DNA of 64,000 nt. Source: Bullera alba. Taxonomy: Eukaryota; Basidiomycota; Tremellomycetes; Tremellales; Bulleraceae. A program made the position numbers and the translations under genes. Each line of letters starts with the position of its first letter. Position 1 is the stretch's first letter. Of this stretch, positions 21,156-32,607 are shown one piece after another. Below the pieces are notes generated by a model, which was not told the DNA's origin, did no database searches, and saw nothing but the letters and a program-made list of their open reading frames with translations. Location of the stretch: positions 5,233,198-5,297,197 of the forward strand of contig BCIX01000001.1 in NCBI GenBank assembly GCA_001600095.1, given 5' to 3'.

Positions 21156-24149
21156 ATGGCTGGGCACAAGCACGAGGCACATCCCTCGATCCCGGCATAC
21201 CTTCGACCGACTTCGAGGCGACATGACTCTTCGAGCTCGCTCAACAGCGTCAAAAGCGATGGCAGCGGTAGATCCCGGAATCGACCCCATCCCCAGCAGC
21301 AAGAGTACATTGCCTCAGTGGGCGGTACGTTCATCGCTCCCGATGGCAACGACATGTTCCTGGAGAGAGAGGTCTTCGAGCAGGCAGAGGCAGAAGCGGA
21401 AGCTCTGGCAGAGTTGGGGATAAGCAGGTCGAAATCGCATGTACACGCACCCTCACCTTCCGAACAAGATCAGACTGGAGAGAGGCACGTCACCATCGAG
21501 ACTCCTCCAGCAGTAGACCGAGAAGCACCCCCAGATTATGCCCCGGAAGAGGATTGGGACACTATCAGGGAAGGGTCAATTGCCAGGAGACCACGGTGGA
21601 GGCGACCCTCACCTGGCTGGGTGTACCCCTTCATCATGGGCGCTACCTTCTCGCTCGGGATGGGCATGGCACCAAAGGCGGAGCTCTTGATCAACTTGGC
21701 TTGTTTGGCTCATCCACCTCGACAACCGTCATCCATGGACTTTACGGCGGAGCAGTACGCCCCGATGTCGATCAGTCCTCGATCTTTGTCTTCCAACGGC
21801 CTGGCTGCTCCTTGGGCACAGGAGACGTATTTCCAATTCGCATCAAATCAGACTTCGATAGAGATCCCTACTGCGCCATCGCCGGAGAAAAGATCGCCAG
21901 CAGACGAGTGGTTCCTCAAGCTACAAAAGGACATCTACGATTACAATCTGCGACACGACCACCACTCGGAAAGTTCAAACCACAGCAGAGTATCTACTTC
22001 ATCTGCGATATCTGCTTCAATCTCACAAGCCATGCCCACCGGCCCGTTACCCCATCAGACAGGTACGCCTATCGGCACACCCGGTCCTGATCGGCCACCG
22101 GTGCCAAAGTCAGGAGAGGACGGTAACTCTCCGAGCCCTAACACGACTCCACCCTTTCATGCCATAGACCCAGCGTTGTGTAAGCGGGACCCAGGAGTGC
22201 AGGCTGCTACCGCCAAATTGACCATGAGTACGTGATCTCTATTTGGCGTGAATTCGGGGCCAACGCTGATCACTTTCCTAGCGATGACGGTCATGGGTGG
22301 ACTACTGGCAGCGGTGTCTACGGGCTACTGGGGTCAAATGAGCGACAAGATTGGAAGAAAGAAGGTCATCGCCCTCACCCTGCTTGGGTTTGGGTTGTAG
22401 TGAGTGCAAACAAATCCTTGGCCGACCGGCTAGCTGACCGGCCTCAGCGAGGTTGCTTTCTTAATTGTTGCATCTTTCCCCCACCTGGTTCCCGGTGGCT
22501 ATAAAGCGCTGCTCATCGGGCCGGCACTCGAAGGCACGTTCGGCGGTCTTTCGACCCTTTCCGCGGCCATTCACGCATACGTCTCCGATACAACACCCGA
22601 CGGCAGTCGCGCAGCTGCATTTGGTCGCATCGGCGGTGCCAGTGTGACGGGCATCGCATTCGGTCCCATGATTGGTAGCGCGTTGATCAAGATGTCGGGC
22701 AACATGTGAGTGAGACAGAGTTGCCAGGTCGCATGTCTGACGTATTTGCTCTTCGTCAGCATGCTACCTCTCTACATCAATGCGACGACCCTTTTGTCCC
22801 TGGTTTTCTTCACTCTGCTATTGCTGCCCGAGTCCCTGTCCACCGAGGCGAGAGATTTCCTTAAGAAGAAAGCGAAAACTGCTCGACAAGCCGCGAAGGC
22901 GAAAGAGCAACTTGAGCTGGATTGGGAGAACGAGAGTCCGTCCCTGGCTCAGCCAGATGACCCCTTACTCTCCCATATGGCAGGTGCCAACTACGGAAGT
23001 ACACTGCACCCTCAGGACGACACTGGTGCCGAGTCCGGATGGAGCCGAATCTCTAACAATGGTGGTGGTCGCTCAAAGCGAATGAAGCGGTTCATCGGGC
23101 GGTTCCGCAGGTTGGCCAAACGCTCGGTCGCGTTCCTGGAGCCAATGGCCATTTGGCTGCCCAGAACCAGGGAGGACGGGAGAGGGAAGGACTGGAACAT
23201 GACTGCCATGGGTGTCATCTTGGCATCCGTATCTATGCTCTGGGTAAGTCGTAACTCGGCTGGACATGCGGTGGCATACTTACCTATCTTTCTCGTCAGG
23301 GTGTGCTGCAAGTCAAAGCCCAATACAGTTTCTTCGCGTATGGTTGGACGTCAGCTCAGGTATGTCTCGTGACCGTACGTGTCGGAGCACAAGCTAATCT
23401 GGCTTTGTCTCAGCTCGGACCGTTCATGAGTGCTATCGGTTTCGCTCGAGGCTTTGTTCTGCTTGTTGTCCTGCCTCGTAAGTCGCCGTCGTCATCCGAG
23501 ATTGGGTATCGGATCTGATGGGTCGTCAGTCTTGGTCAAGTTTGTCAAGAAACGGATTTATCCCGAGGTGGAATCCGGCGACTCGAGCTTCACCGCCATC
23601 AGTGGCGAGTCTTCGTCTTCGTCTTCAGGCGAAGGCGAAGGCTATGCTTCGCTGGCTATACCGCCAAAGGACAACCGTGCTGTGCGATTGGATATGCTGG
23701 TCGCTCGGATTTCGTTTGCGTGCGAATTGGTCGTCTACATCCTCCTCGCTTCCAATCTCTCTGAAAGGGGATTTGTAACGGTATCGCTATTTGCGGCTTT
23801 CGGCTCGGCTGGCCCACCCACTGTCAACTCGCTAGCTCTCGGCTTACTGCCAAACAAGGGCGAAAGCGGCAAACTGTTCGGAGGTCTGAGTGTGATCAAC
23901 TCCATCGGATCATCTTTGCTGTCGCCGATCCTCTATGGAGAGGTATTCGCCAATACAGTTGGAATCTACGCTCCAACCGTCTTTGGCGTGGCGGCTGTAT
24001 TCCTGGTGGTTGCTCAGATAGCCTTCTTCTGCATCCGTCTGGACGACGACGAGGAGCCAGAGGCAAAGCGCGCCGAGAGGGGCAGGAGTAAGAGGGTCAA
24101 AAGGGTCAATAGCAGCTCGAACGCTAGAGGCGCAGCGGCGAGAGCTTAG
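21156..24149 (+). CDS. Major facilitator superfamily transporter with unusually long first loop
   Basis: Predicted 891-aa membrane transporter from seven exons: 21156-22227, 22282-22399, 22448-22705, 22760-23243, 23300-23359, 23414-23477, 23530-24149. An N-terminal cytosolic region of about 150 residues precedes the first membrane helix (WVYPFIMGATFSLGM). About 170 residues, Ser/Pro/His-rich, then separate it from helix 2. The MFS loop 2-3 signature GQMSDKIGRKKV follows helix 2. Later helices include GGLSTLSAAIHAYVSD, FFTLLLLPESL, LGPFMSAIGFARGFVLLVVLP and SPILYGEVFANTVGIYAP. A charged cytosolic loop and a basic C-terminal tail complete it. The build resembles fungal tetracycline-resistance-like or HIAT1-like MFS proteins. 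The substrate is unknown. Confidence 0.88.
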
Positions 24150-24420
24150 ATGGGTCTGATGGACTGGCTGTTCCAACCGCGCCTCAGGCGAGCTGGAAGG
24201 GCGAGTTGGGAGATTCCAAGAAGGGATTTGTTTTGATAATAACGACGTTTCAGGAAACACGCTTGGTATCGGTATCTTCGTTTGTAAAGCAGCATGTACG
24301 GTGACGGATCACATAATGCAAGTAGTATATTACACATGAGGATCGTGTGATTGGCCTTCCAGCCCTATGCTAACAAATGTCACGCTTGAAAGACTGCCGG
24401 TTATGAGCGCTGGAACCCCT

Positions 24421-27326
24421 TCACGCCTCTACCTCCATATCTCCGTTCAACTGCTCGCCTTGCACATCATTGATGTACAACTCCTCGCCGTTGCTTGACG
24501 ATTCGCCAACGATTTTGTCGGATTGCGAGATGATGTAGTCTAGCGCGAAGGAATTGTCATCACAGCTAAAAACAGGCCATCAGCTATCTAACCGGGCGAG
24601 ACACTGGTCCAGGGCTTACGTCTTTGATACAGCACTCTCAAAGCCCATTAAACCCTTCATGAGACCTCTGAAGACGCTGCCCATCTCTCCTCGTCTGTCC
24701 CTCAGCCATCGTCCATGACTCGTGAGCATGGCGCCAACCCATATCAGGTCGAACTCGATATGGGGGCTGGACTCCATGTGATCCGAGATGAAGCGCAGTA
24801 GCGCTCCGACGTAGACTCCCGGTATCTGTCTCGCGACGAGTTTGATCGATTCTGGAGGTACTGCCTCGTACGTGCGCAGAATGAGTGGCGTTTCCGATAA
24901 TCTCAGTGCCATGATAAGAGCGATGAGATGTTCCCCTTGAGCCAAGGTCGTCATGATCGACTCTGGGGTCAGGTCGAGTGTCAAGTCGAAGGGATCAAAC
25001 GATGTCGATTCGTCGAGAGAGTATATCAACAAGCCTTCGGTCGAGGCTGCGGCCCAGGATCGACCTGTCGAGGAGAACCTGACGCAGTTCGTCCGTGCTT
25101 CACGCCTGTACTTCCGCTTGCTGAGATCGCCCTTTGACGCTCCAGGCAGGGTGCCGTCCAGTCTGTCCTCGAGATCCGATTCCTCTCCTTGTCGATCTAT
25201 CGTGTCCAAAGCGCCGGCCTCGGTCATCTTCCGCGAATCCAGCATCTCTTGCGTTCCATCCAACGAGAGATTCTCTGATATCTGGAATTTCCGCACCATA
25301 ACACCCTCTTGCCGGTCGTAGATGACCACGTATTTGCTCGATCCTCCGGCCAGGACGCGAGCTCCATCAGCAGTGTAGGTGACACTATTGAAGTACTTGC
25401 TTGCGGCGTTGTTGGCAGCCGTCAAGCGATCGTCCACCTTTCTCCCGCCCGAGATATCCCGTCGGCCTTCGATCACAGACGTCACCTGTCCTTCGGCGAT
25501 GTCGATAAAAGTCAGTTGACCGTCCAGCGTAGACGTCACGACTTCTTTACCATCTGGTCGGAAGGCGATCGCTGTAGCCTCGCTCGACAGTGTGATGGGT
25601 TCCACCGCTCTCGACCTGCCAAAAACCGACCATAATCGTATCGACCTGTCCCAGGAGGATGAAGCTAGTTGGTTGCCTGTTGGAGAAAATGCCAGTCCGG
25701 ATACTGGTGCCGTGTGTCCGGTAAGAATGTCGAGCAGTTTGCCTGTCTGTACCGACCACATGTAGATCTCGAACGAATCCAAGCTTCCCGCACAGACGAC
25801 GTCTCCACTTGGGTCCACGGCTAGCGAGCAGAATTGTACGGGCGTCGGTGATGTGAAAGTTCTGAAGTTCCTATACCGGACAAGATCGTACGCTCTGACC
25901 GTACCATCCAAAGAGGCTGAGAAGAGGACTTGACCCTGTTTGGCAAATTCTATCGTTGATATCGAGGCAGAGTGTTCGGGAAACGTGACAAAGCAGAACC
26001 CGCTGCTGGCGTTCCACAATTTGACCTTTCCATCCTCCCCGCCAGTCGCTATGTTCTGCCCATCTGGGCTGAAAGCTAGCGTGTTCATGTCGAAGTAATG
26101 GCCTTGCTGCTTGAGGACATAACTCTCCGACTGCCATTCCCACACGAGTAGCTGGCCTAGTTTCGCCGCACCGAACGCAAGCCACTCGCCGGATGGGTTG
26201 ACAGCAACGGACGAGATCTTCTCGTTGGATATCGATAAGGTGTGGACGGGCGTAAATTCCGGCATCTCCCACAATCCAAAGACTCCAGTAGAGAAGCCGA
26301 CGATGAAAAGCGCTGATTTGGGGTGAAATGTCGCACAGACAACCTTTGTGGCTGCCTGGTTGAAGTAATGACGATTTGTGATTCCCCATCTGGTGTAAGC
26401 GATAGTGTGGTCGATGGCGGTTTTGGAAGAGGAAGGAGCGTCGAGAATCGCAACTTCTACGTCTGAGTCATCCGCTGAGACCTCCTTTTTGGCATTCCAG
26501 GTAAAGACTGCTCCGTCCCGCGATACAGTGTAGATCTGCATTGGTCAGCTTTCTCCGCATCGTGGCGGGCGTCACTCACTGTTTTCTCGTCGGCAGAGAA
26601 GAACGCAGCGAGCACGACATCTCGATGACCTCCGAATGACTTGGGCTTATAGCCTTCCACTGGATGTAACGTATACAGTCTCGCTGTCATATCTCGAGAC
26701 GTGGTGATAAAGTACCTTCGGGCCCGTCAGCGAGGAAGATTGCCTTCAACGCACCTGGAGGTCTTTGACCATCCTATACTGACCACCTCGTCATGGTGTC
26801 CAGTGTACTCTCGGTGCAGGACGAAAGGCGTGAAGTCACGAGCAATGGTGCTAGGGGTATTCCACACTTGAATCTTTGGCCCTTGCGTCACGGCTATGTA
26901 TTTGCCATCCGGCGAGAAGGATACTGCTGATACTGTAGTATTGAACGTTATGTGGTGGAGGATTGTTGCTTTGCGGAAGTGCACAAGGAGAGCTTTACCA
27001 TCTGTAGAGATGTTAGACTGTCTCCCCCTCACAAGTAGCGGACCTACCTTGGTCTACCGATATCAACAGCTCGCCATCCGGCGAGAGAGCGATACAGGCG
27101 ATGTTCTTTCTATTCTCGAAGGGCAGAGTCCTAGACTTATTGCTGAACAGAACGAGTTAGTTCTGGAGTAGTATCCTGACTTTAATCGGACTCACCTGAC
27201 TAAGTCAAAGACGGAGACCCGGTTGCCCACAGGACTGAGGACGCTGTTTCCATCCGGGGTGAAGGCGACATTGCCTTGCCGGTACACCGTTCCACACAGA
27301 TTCTGGAATTTGTAATCGCCCTTCAT
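24421..27326 (-). CDS. PWP2: PWP2, WD-repeat protein of the U3 snoRNP / small-subunit processome
   Basis: Needed for 18S rRNA maturation in the nucleolus as part of the UTP-B subcomplex. Six exons (27196-27326, 27048-27142, 26755-27001, 26580-26715, 24620-26535, 24421-24565) give 889 aa. The N-terminus MKGDYKFQNLCGTVYRQGN is typical of Pwp2. Repeated WD units follow (e.g. VSAVSFSPDGKYIAV, MNTLAFSPDGQNIATGGEDG, VSGLAFSPTGNQLASSSWD). The conserved C-terminal helical (Utp12-like) domain follows, around HLIALIMALRLSE and GALLRFISDHMESSPHIEF. The last 48 residues sit on a separate small exon. The start is supported by the family N-terminus. It is divergent from the HMMR-like gene across about 310 bp. 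Confidence 0.95.
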
Positions 27327-27636
27327 GATGTCCTGAGGTCAGATGATCGTCCTCCAGTCCTCTTTGAGCGCTTTCCTGAGTCAGTCGACTGGTGTATGGA
27401 TGTCTTCGCACTCGACACCACTGATGTTGTTGCGGACACTTGCAGAGAGAGCAAATCCAACTTTTGCAGGAGCGGGATCAGATCGGGTGGCAAATGTTCC
27501 CACGGTGTAATTCGAATTGGCTCAACCGCGACTGTCTTTGTTGACAACTGGAACATGCGACATCATGGACATGTTGATTTCGTCAATCACTCAATCACGG
27601 CGGCTCTATCCTGTGGTTCCTACATCGCAAGCAGAC

Positions 27637-29757
27637 ATGGCCACTCGCAGGCCTTTAGTAGAGTCAAAGAGAGACAACAATGTCGAGCAAGTCGTATATG
27701 CTCAACGGGAAGAAAGCAAGGTCTCCGCTGGAGAATCGATCAGGAATGGACTGAACAAGAAGAGTATATCGGATCTGAAGCGAGATGTAAGCTGTCGGTT
27801 TCCAAGGCTGTATGACACTCGCTGATGTTACATATGACAGCTGGATAGGCTTTCGAGCCGGAGTCATGAAACGAGAGTAGCCAAGCCTGTAGCTGAAGCG
27901 ACACCTCCAGAATCTGATCTGAGTGCGCTGGAAATTCGACTCCGGGATCTCGTTGCCATACACCACGACTCGAAAATCAAGCACAAAGCGCGGATCGAGC
28001 GATTCGAGACTGTGACTGCCGACCTCACGTCAGCTCTTCAATCAACCGAGGAGGATCTACGAGCTACAAAGGCGGCTATGACAGCGCTGCAGAAAGAGCT
28101 CGATCAGCTACGAACCTCGCAACAGGCCACTGCGGATTCAAATGCAAGGTATAAGGAGAAAATCTCAAAGATGAAGGCAGACGCGGAAGTCAACCGACAG
28201 GACACAAAGCTCCTGATTGGGGAGAATGGCCGGCTGCAACAGGAGATAGACGAGGCTCGAGCCAGTGCCATCTCCGTATCGGACCTGCGACAGCGGCACA
28301 CGGAGCAAAGGGCGGAATGGAGGAAGGACCAGTCAATCATGGAGGAGGAAACCAGGACGCTCAACCGGCAGCTGGAGAGGGCAAAGGAGGAAATTGGCAA
28401 CACAAAAGCCACTGTAGCCCAGCAGGCAGCGGAACTGCTATCGGCGGAGGATCGAGCGGATCACCTGGAAGAGACTCTGGAGGCTGCGGTATACCTCCAC
28501 GGCAAGCTTTTCGCCAATACGGTCAACAAATCACTGTACGAAGACAAATGCGTCGATCTGATGAGAGCGAGGGAGGAGATTCGGACATTGAGATCTCGGA
28601 ACTCGAGCTTAGGAACGGATTTGAGAAACATCGGAATGGAGAAAGAGGGTCTGAAGGCGCAGCTATCCGCTGCAAACTCGGTGAACCGTGATCTACAGCA
28701 GATGCTGGACGAAGTGCTTCAACAAAGGGCCTCGGATCGCAGTCGCCAACATCCATTACCCATTCACGATCTTGAACCCGACCTCCTGGACGACTCGGAG
28801 GATCTGGAGAGCCTTTGCGCTCTGGTCAGTGGGCATAGCACGCTGTCTACCCTGTACGAACGGATCCAGCAACGACAAGTTCTCGTGACACTTCAACATC
28901 GAACAAAGAAGTACGAGCAGAAGTCAGCCGATCTCGTCGAGTCGCAGGCTGTACTGGCCAGGACGAAGACGGAGCTCACTGAGGCGACAGCGCAGTGGAG
29001 ACTCTTGCGTCACGAACACGACCCTTGTCAGGGAATCGTCAACACCCTTAGGGGAGAGGTACTGCTCTGGCAGTCCGCGGAGCAGGAGCTATCAGGGAAG
29101 CACGAGGCGTTATGTGAGGAGCACAAGCGATTGGAGGAACGAGCCCGCCGGGACAAGGAGGGCTTGAAGCGTGCATGTGAGACCGCCTCACGGTCGAAAG
29201 CAGCCGCTGATGCGCTCGAGGAGGAAGTGCTCGAGTGAGTATTTGAGTATTTGAAAACAAGCAAGGACTGGATTCTGATCTCTGTCAGACTGCACAACGC
29301 GCTCGAGGAGGCAGCTCAATACGAGGAACTGTACCTCAATCTCCGGGAGGAGCATGGAGTGCTTGTCGAGCAGGAAGCAATGGCACAACGAGAGATGGAT
29401 AAGCTGAGTCAGCAGAATGCCGAGGTGTTGGGACACGTCAATGGAGATCAGAGGATCAACTACGTGGAGAGTCTGCGGCGAGAGATGGCAATCACAAAGC
29501 AGGTAGGTCATCTGCGTGTAGAACCAAGTACATGCTGATTTTTGTAGGAACTGGTATCCACGCGACACCTGTTGAACAAGGCCAATGAGAGGATCACCAA
29601 CTTGACCCAGGAAACCGAGTCGTATAAGGCCGTTGACGGGTTACTGGGCGCATCGACGAGGACCAAGGTCGTGAGGCGGGTGCCCGAGGGTAGCTATCTC
29701 CGAGCCAGTGTCCAGCGCAGAAGCGTCTCCGGACCTGTCGGCAGATGGCAGGGCTGA
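27637..29757 (+). CDS. HMMR-like coiled-coil protein (candidate spindle/microtubule protein)
   Basis: Four exons (27637-27786, 27841-29234, 29289-29502, 29548-29757) give 655 aa, almost entirely coiled coil from about residue 65 to 600. Near the C-terminus, LSQQNAEVLGHVNGDQRINYV matches the conserved C-terminal signature of animal hyaluronan-mediated motility receptor (HMMR/RHAMM), in which L..xN..LGH.N..Q.I..V is followed by a basic coiled coil. In animals this region contributes to spindle-pole targeting. The last 50 residues are basic. The ATG at 27637 was chosen because it is closest to the coiled coil; one at 27565 in the same frame would add 24 residues. The family call rests on the C-terminal motif; a microtubule or spindle role is inference. 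Confidence 0.6.
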
Positions 29758-29831
29758 GCGCTGAGCGGGGGGAAAGGGTGGTTTGTGTTTGCACCGATCC
29801 TAGGCCACTTTTGGATCCAGCTTCTGGGACG

Positions 29832-30596
29832 CTAAGTCATTTTCACTTTGATGGTCGTCGTCACTTTGACACCGCTCGAGGCTGCCCGGTTGTACAGTTT
29901 GATGATCTTGTAGGCCAGATATGCGAAGCATAGCCAGACGGTCAATACGGTGCCGGCCTCCACAAGACTCTGATCACTTGGCTTGCCAGCGGGTAGTTGT
30001 ATAGTGACAGCCATCACGTCGACTGGGAGTAGAGGTGCTACAGCCTCAAGTGAGCTTTAGGAGGCAGAAGCGGAGATAGAACCGAACATACCTTCGAATA
30101 GTTGGCCGAGAGCGCTCGAGGTATCCTCACACAACCATGCGCCGAAGACGTCACCGGATTCTCCTCCAGCCATGAGCCACACCTCCCTCAAGCCCGACTC
30201 CGAGGGTTCAACGTATCTCGCGTGCATTGGGATCTTGACCCTTCCTTCCGGTCGGCTCCCGAGGTCCAACCGCAGTCTAGACATCGGCACATCCTGTGTG
30301 CTCAATCCTTCGTTGAGTGAGGGCCGCTCGATGTCTATCGTATCTGGAGACAAGCGCCAGGGTATGCTGTGGAGTCCATCGGCTAGCTCGTCGCGATCGA
30401 CAAAGACTTCGTCGGGCAGTGTGACTTCAAGGTGTAGCCTACAGCTCTGAGAAGACGTATGGGCAGCTGAGCCGAGGATATCGGTTCGCGGATGTGATGA
30501 GGTCGCGTTGTAGTTGATGATCAGGGGAGGATGGAATGATGGCCGGAGTGGAGTGATAGACACGGAACCTGCGCGTATCGGGTGTACCTCGATCAT
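29832..30596 (-). CDS. PIG-X/Pbn1-like subunit of GPI mannosyltransferase I
   Basis: Predicted ER membrane protein that stabilises the enzyme adding the first mannose to GPI precursors. Two exons (30092-30596, 29832-30037) give 236 aa. The luminal part holds the beta-rich family core (LHLEVTLPDEVFVDRDEL, VKIPMHARYVEP), as in PIG-X (PxHxRY-P motif). The second exon supplies the stretch APLLPVDVM followed by one C-terminal membrane helix (TVLTVWLCFAYLAYKII) and a short basic tail. The exon containing the helix would look like a separate 60-aa protein if read alone. The splice (GTATGT...CTGTAG) joins them in frame. The gene ends 75 bp from the HMMR-like gene, tail to tail, and is divergent from HEM14. 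Confidence 0.8.
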
Positions 30597-30891
30597 TGGG
30601 GACTCTTGTCTTTGTGAAGATGAGCAGCAGCTGTGATCACAGTAAGCAGGATGCAGACAGGGCGAACTGCGAAGTGGACAGACGACCAGAGACAGGGCCG
30701 AAAGTTAGCGGGAATCGGAATCCTTTCGGCCTCTTTCGGCCCTCCAAGACCCACAAGCGGCCCTCGAAGGCCCAGAGCCTCTCAGAACGGCCCTGCGTCA
30801 CCCGGGGTCTCCAAAAGTCTACCTGGTAGCAACCCTCCTTCGTCTGCGATGACACTGCTTCTACCTCCCATGCACTCGACTTGACCATAGA
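30597..30891. promoter_or_regulatory. Divergent PIG-X / HEM14 promoter with CGGCCCT repeats
   Basis: This 295-bp region separates two divergent genes. CGGCCCT occurs at 30737-30743, 30758-30764 and 30788-30794, with TTTCGGCC at 30724-30731 and 30734-30741. The cluster lies roughly 100-170 bp upstream of the HEM14 ATG. It may bind a GC-recognising factor; no known site is assigned. Confidence 0.3.
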
Positions 30892-32561
30892 ATGGCTCCC
30901 CCGAGTCAAGTGACGATCCTCGGAGCGGGTCTAACAGGACTCACGGCGGCATGGAGGTTGACGACACTCAGCCCCTCGACTCGGGTCACTGTCATCGATT
31001 CGAGCGATCGTGTGGGAGGATGGGTCAAATCTGAGAAGAAGCACCTAACCCTTCCGAAGGACCAAGGTGGGGCTAGCGGCACTGTCGTACTAGAGTCTGG
31101 CCCCCGTAGTATTCGACCAAGAGGAAGCAAAGGTGCAGCTGGAATGCTGAAGTTGGTGAGTCCTTGCAGAGATCGACTGTGGTACCTGTTTGGTCTGACC
31201 AGGCAAAGATACACGAACTAGGTATACAAGATACGTTGGTGCCTATACCGAAATCACATCCATCCGCCCAGAACAGATTCATACTGGATCTTAGCACCTC
31301 GCCTCCTCGTATAGCGCCTATGCGCCTCAACCCCTTATCGATCGGATCGCAGCCGTCCCTGTCGACACTGCTCTCGGCGAGCGTTGAACCCTTCCGGCGC
31401 AACAAGTCAGTCCGCGAGGATGAGTCGGTCGACTCCTTTCTCAGACGCCGGTTTGGTGATGGTGTCGCGGATCTTGCCTCTGCTGGCATGCACGGGATCT
31501 ACGCTGCGTCTTCGACGCAACTCTCCGCAAGGGCAGTTCTCGGCAAGGTCCACGACGTTGAGCAGCAGTATGGCTCGGTGCTGTATGGTATGTGGCGGAG
31601 GTCAAGGACCCGCTCGGCGAAGAAAGAGAAAGCAGACGAAGCAAAGAGATGGGAGGGTATGGGACAGGTAGCAAAGGACAAAGACGATTGGGCCATGTAT
31701 GGCCTCAAGGGGGGTTTGCACACTGTGACGGACGCCCTACATCAACGCCTGAAGGCGAAAGGCGTTGAGATCAGGTTGAATGAACCTGTCAACTCTCTGT
31801 TGGCCGTGAACGGTCAAGTCAAGGTGAGTCTACCAGGTATTCCAGCGCTGATGTGGTAGATCAGCACACGGTCCGGACCCTTTGAAGCGTCCAATGTCAT
31901 CTCATCACTCCCGCCGCGGCACCTTGGACCGTTGTTGTCACCGGCACTTCCTCATCTAGCCCATAATCCATATACCAACGTTGGCGTGGTCACCTTCGTC
32001 TTTCCCCTGCCACCAGCGCAGATTCACCCAGACGGTTTTGGATATCTAATTCCTAGGCCGAAACCGGGGGCGGAAACCAACAAAGAAGGCGTACTAGGCG
32101 TAGTATTCGACTCTACCGCTCTACCTGGCTTGGATGAAGGACTAGAGTCTAAAGTCACCAAATTGACTGTCATGATGGGAGGTCCATACTGGTCTGATCC
32201 GAACTACGCCTCTGGTTCCCTTTCCCAACCTCAACAAGCGGACGAGCTCGTCCCTCTGGCTACCGCACATCTCCATAAGGTTTTCCGACATCTTCAGCAA
32301 GTGGACCCACTATACGTCGCGCGGCATCTACATACCAATGCGATCCCGACGTATGTCCCCGGGCATTTCACCCGCCTGAATCAACTTCACACAGCTATTT
32401 TACAAGGTCCGTGGAGGGACAGACTAAGCCTCACTGGGAACGGCTACGGCGGCGTAGGCGTGAATGACTGTGTATGGTCTGCCGAAACCGTCGTCGAGGC
32501 CTTGGCCCGAGGTCAGAGCTGCACCGGCTTGGAAGCTTATGCCGAGCCTTGGAGTCCATGA
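30892..32561 (+). CDS. HEM14: Protoporphyrinogen oxidase, haem biosynthesis
   Basis: FAD enzyme that oxidises protoporphyrinogen IX to protoporphyrin IX, the penultimate step of haem synthesis, at the mitochondrial inner membrane. Three exons (30892-31155, 31209-31823, 31860-32561) give 526 aa; the second intron is only 36 nt. The dinucleotide-binding motif VTILGAGLTGLTAAWRL starts at residue 7, and the adjoining DRVGGWVKSE and LESGPRSIRP are family blocks. Further blocks are ESVDSFLRRRFG, GMHGIYAASSTQLS and the C-terminal GNGYGGVGVNDCVWS. No classical presequence precedes the FAD motif, as in many family members. It converges on SET2 with only 46 bp between stop codons. Confidence 0.95.
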
Positions 32562-32607
32562 GATTCTGACAAGCAATGCATAGAGTACTTGTATAGCTGC
32601 TATACTC

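Noticed and set aside
29832..30014. A 60-residue single-helix membrane protein on the minus strand
   Set aside because: The ATG at 30014 is internal. Splicing GTATGT...CTGTAG joins this segment in frame to the upstream PIG-X-like exon and supplies the expected C-terminal membrane helix.
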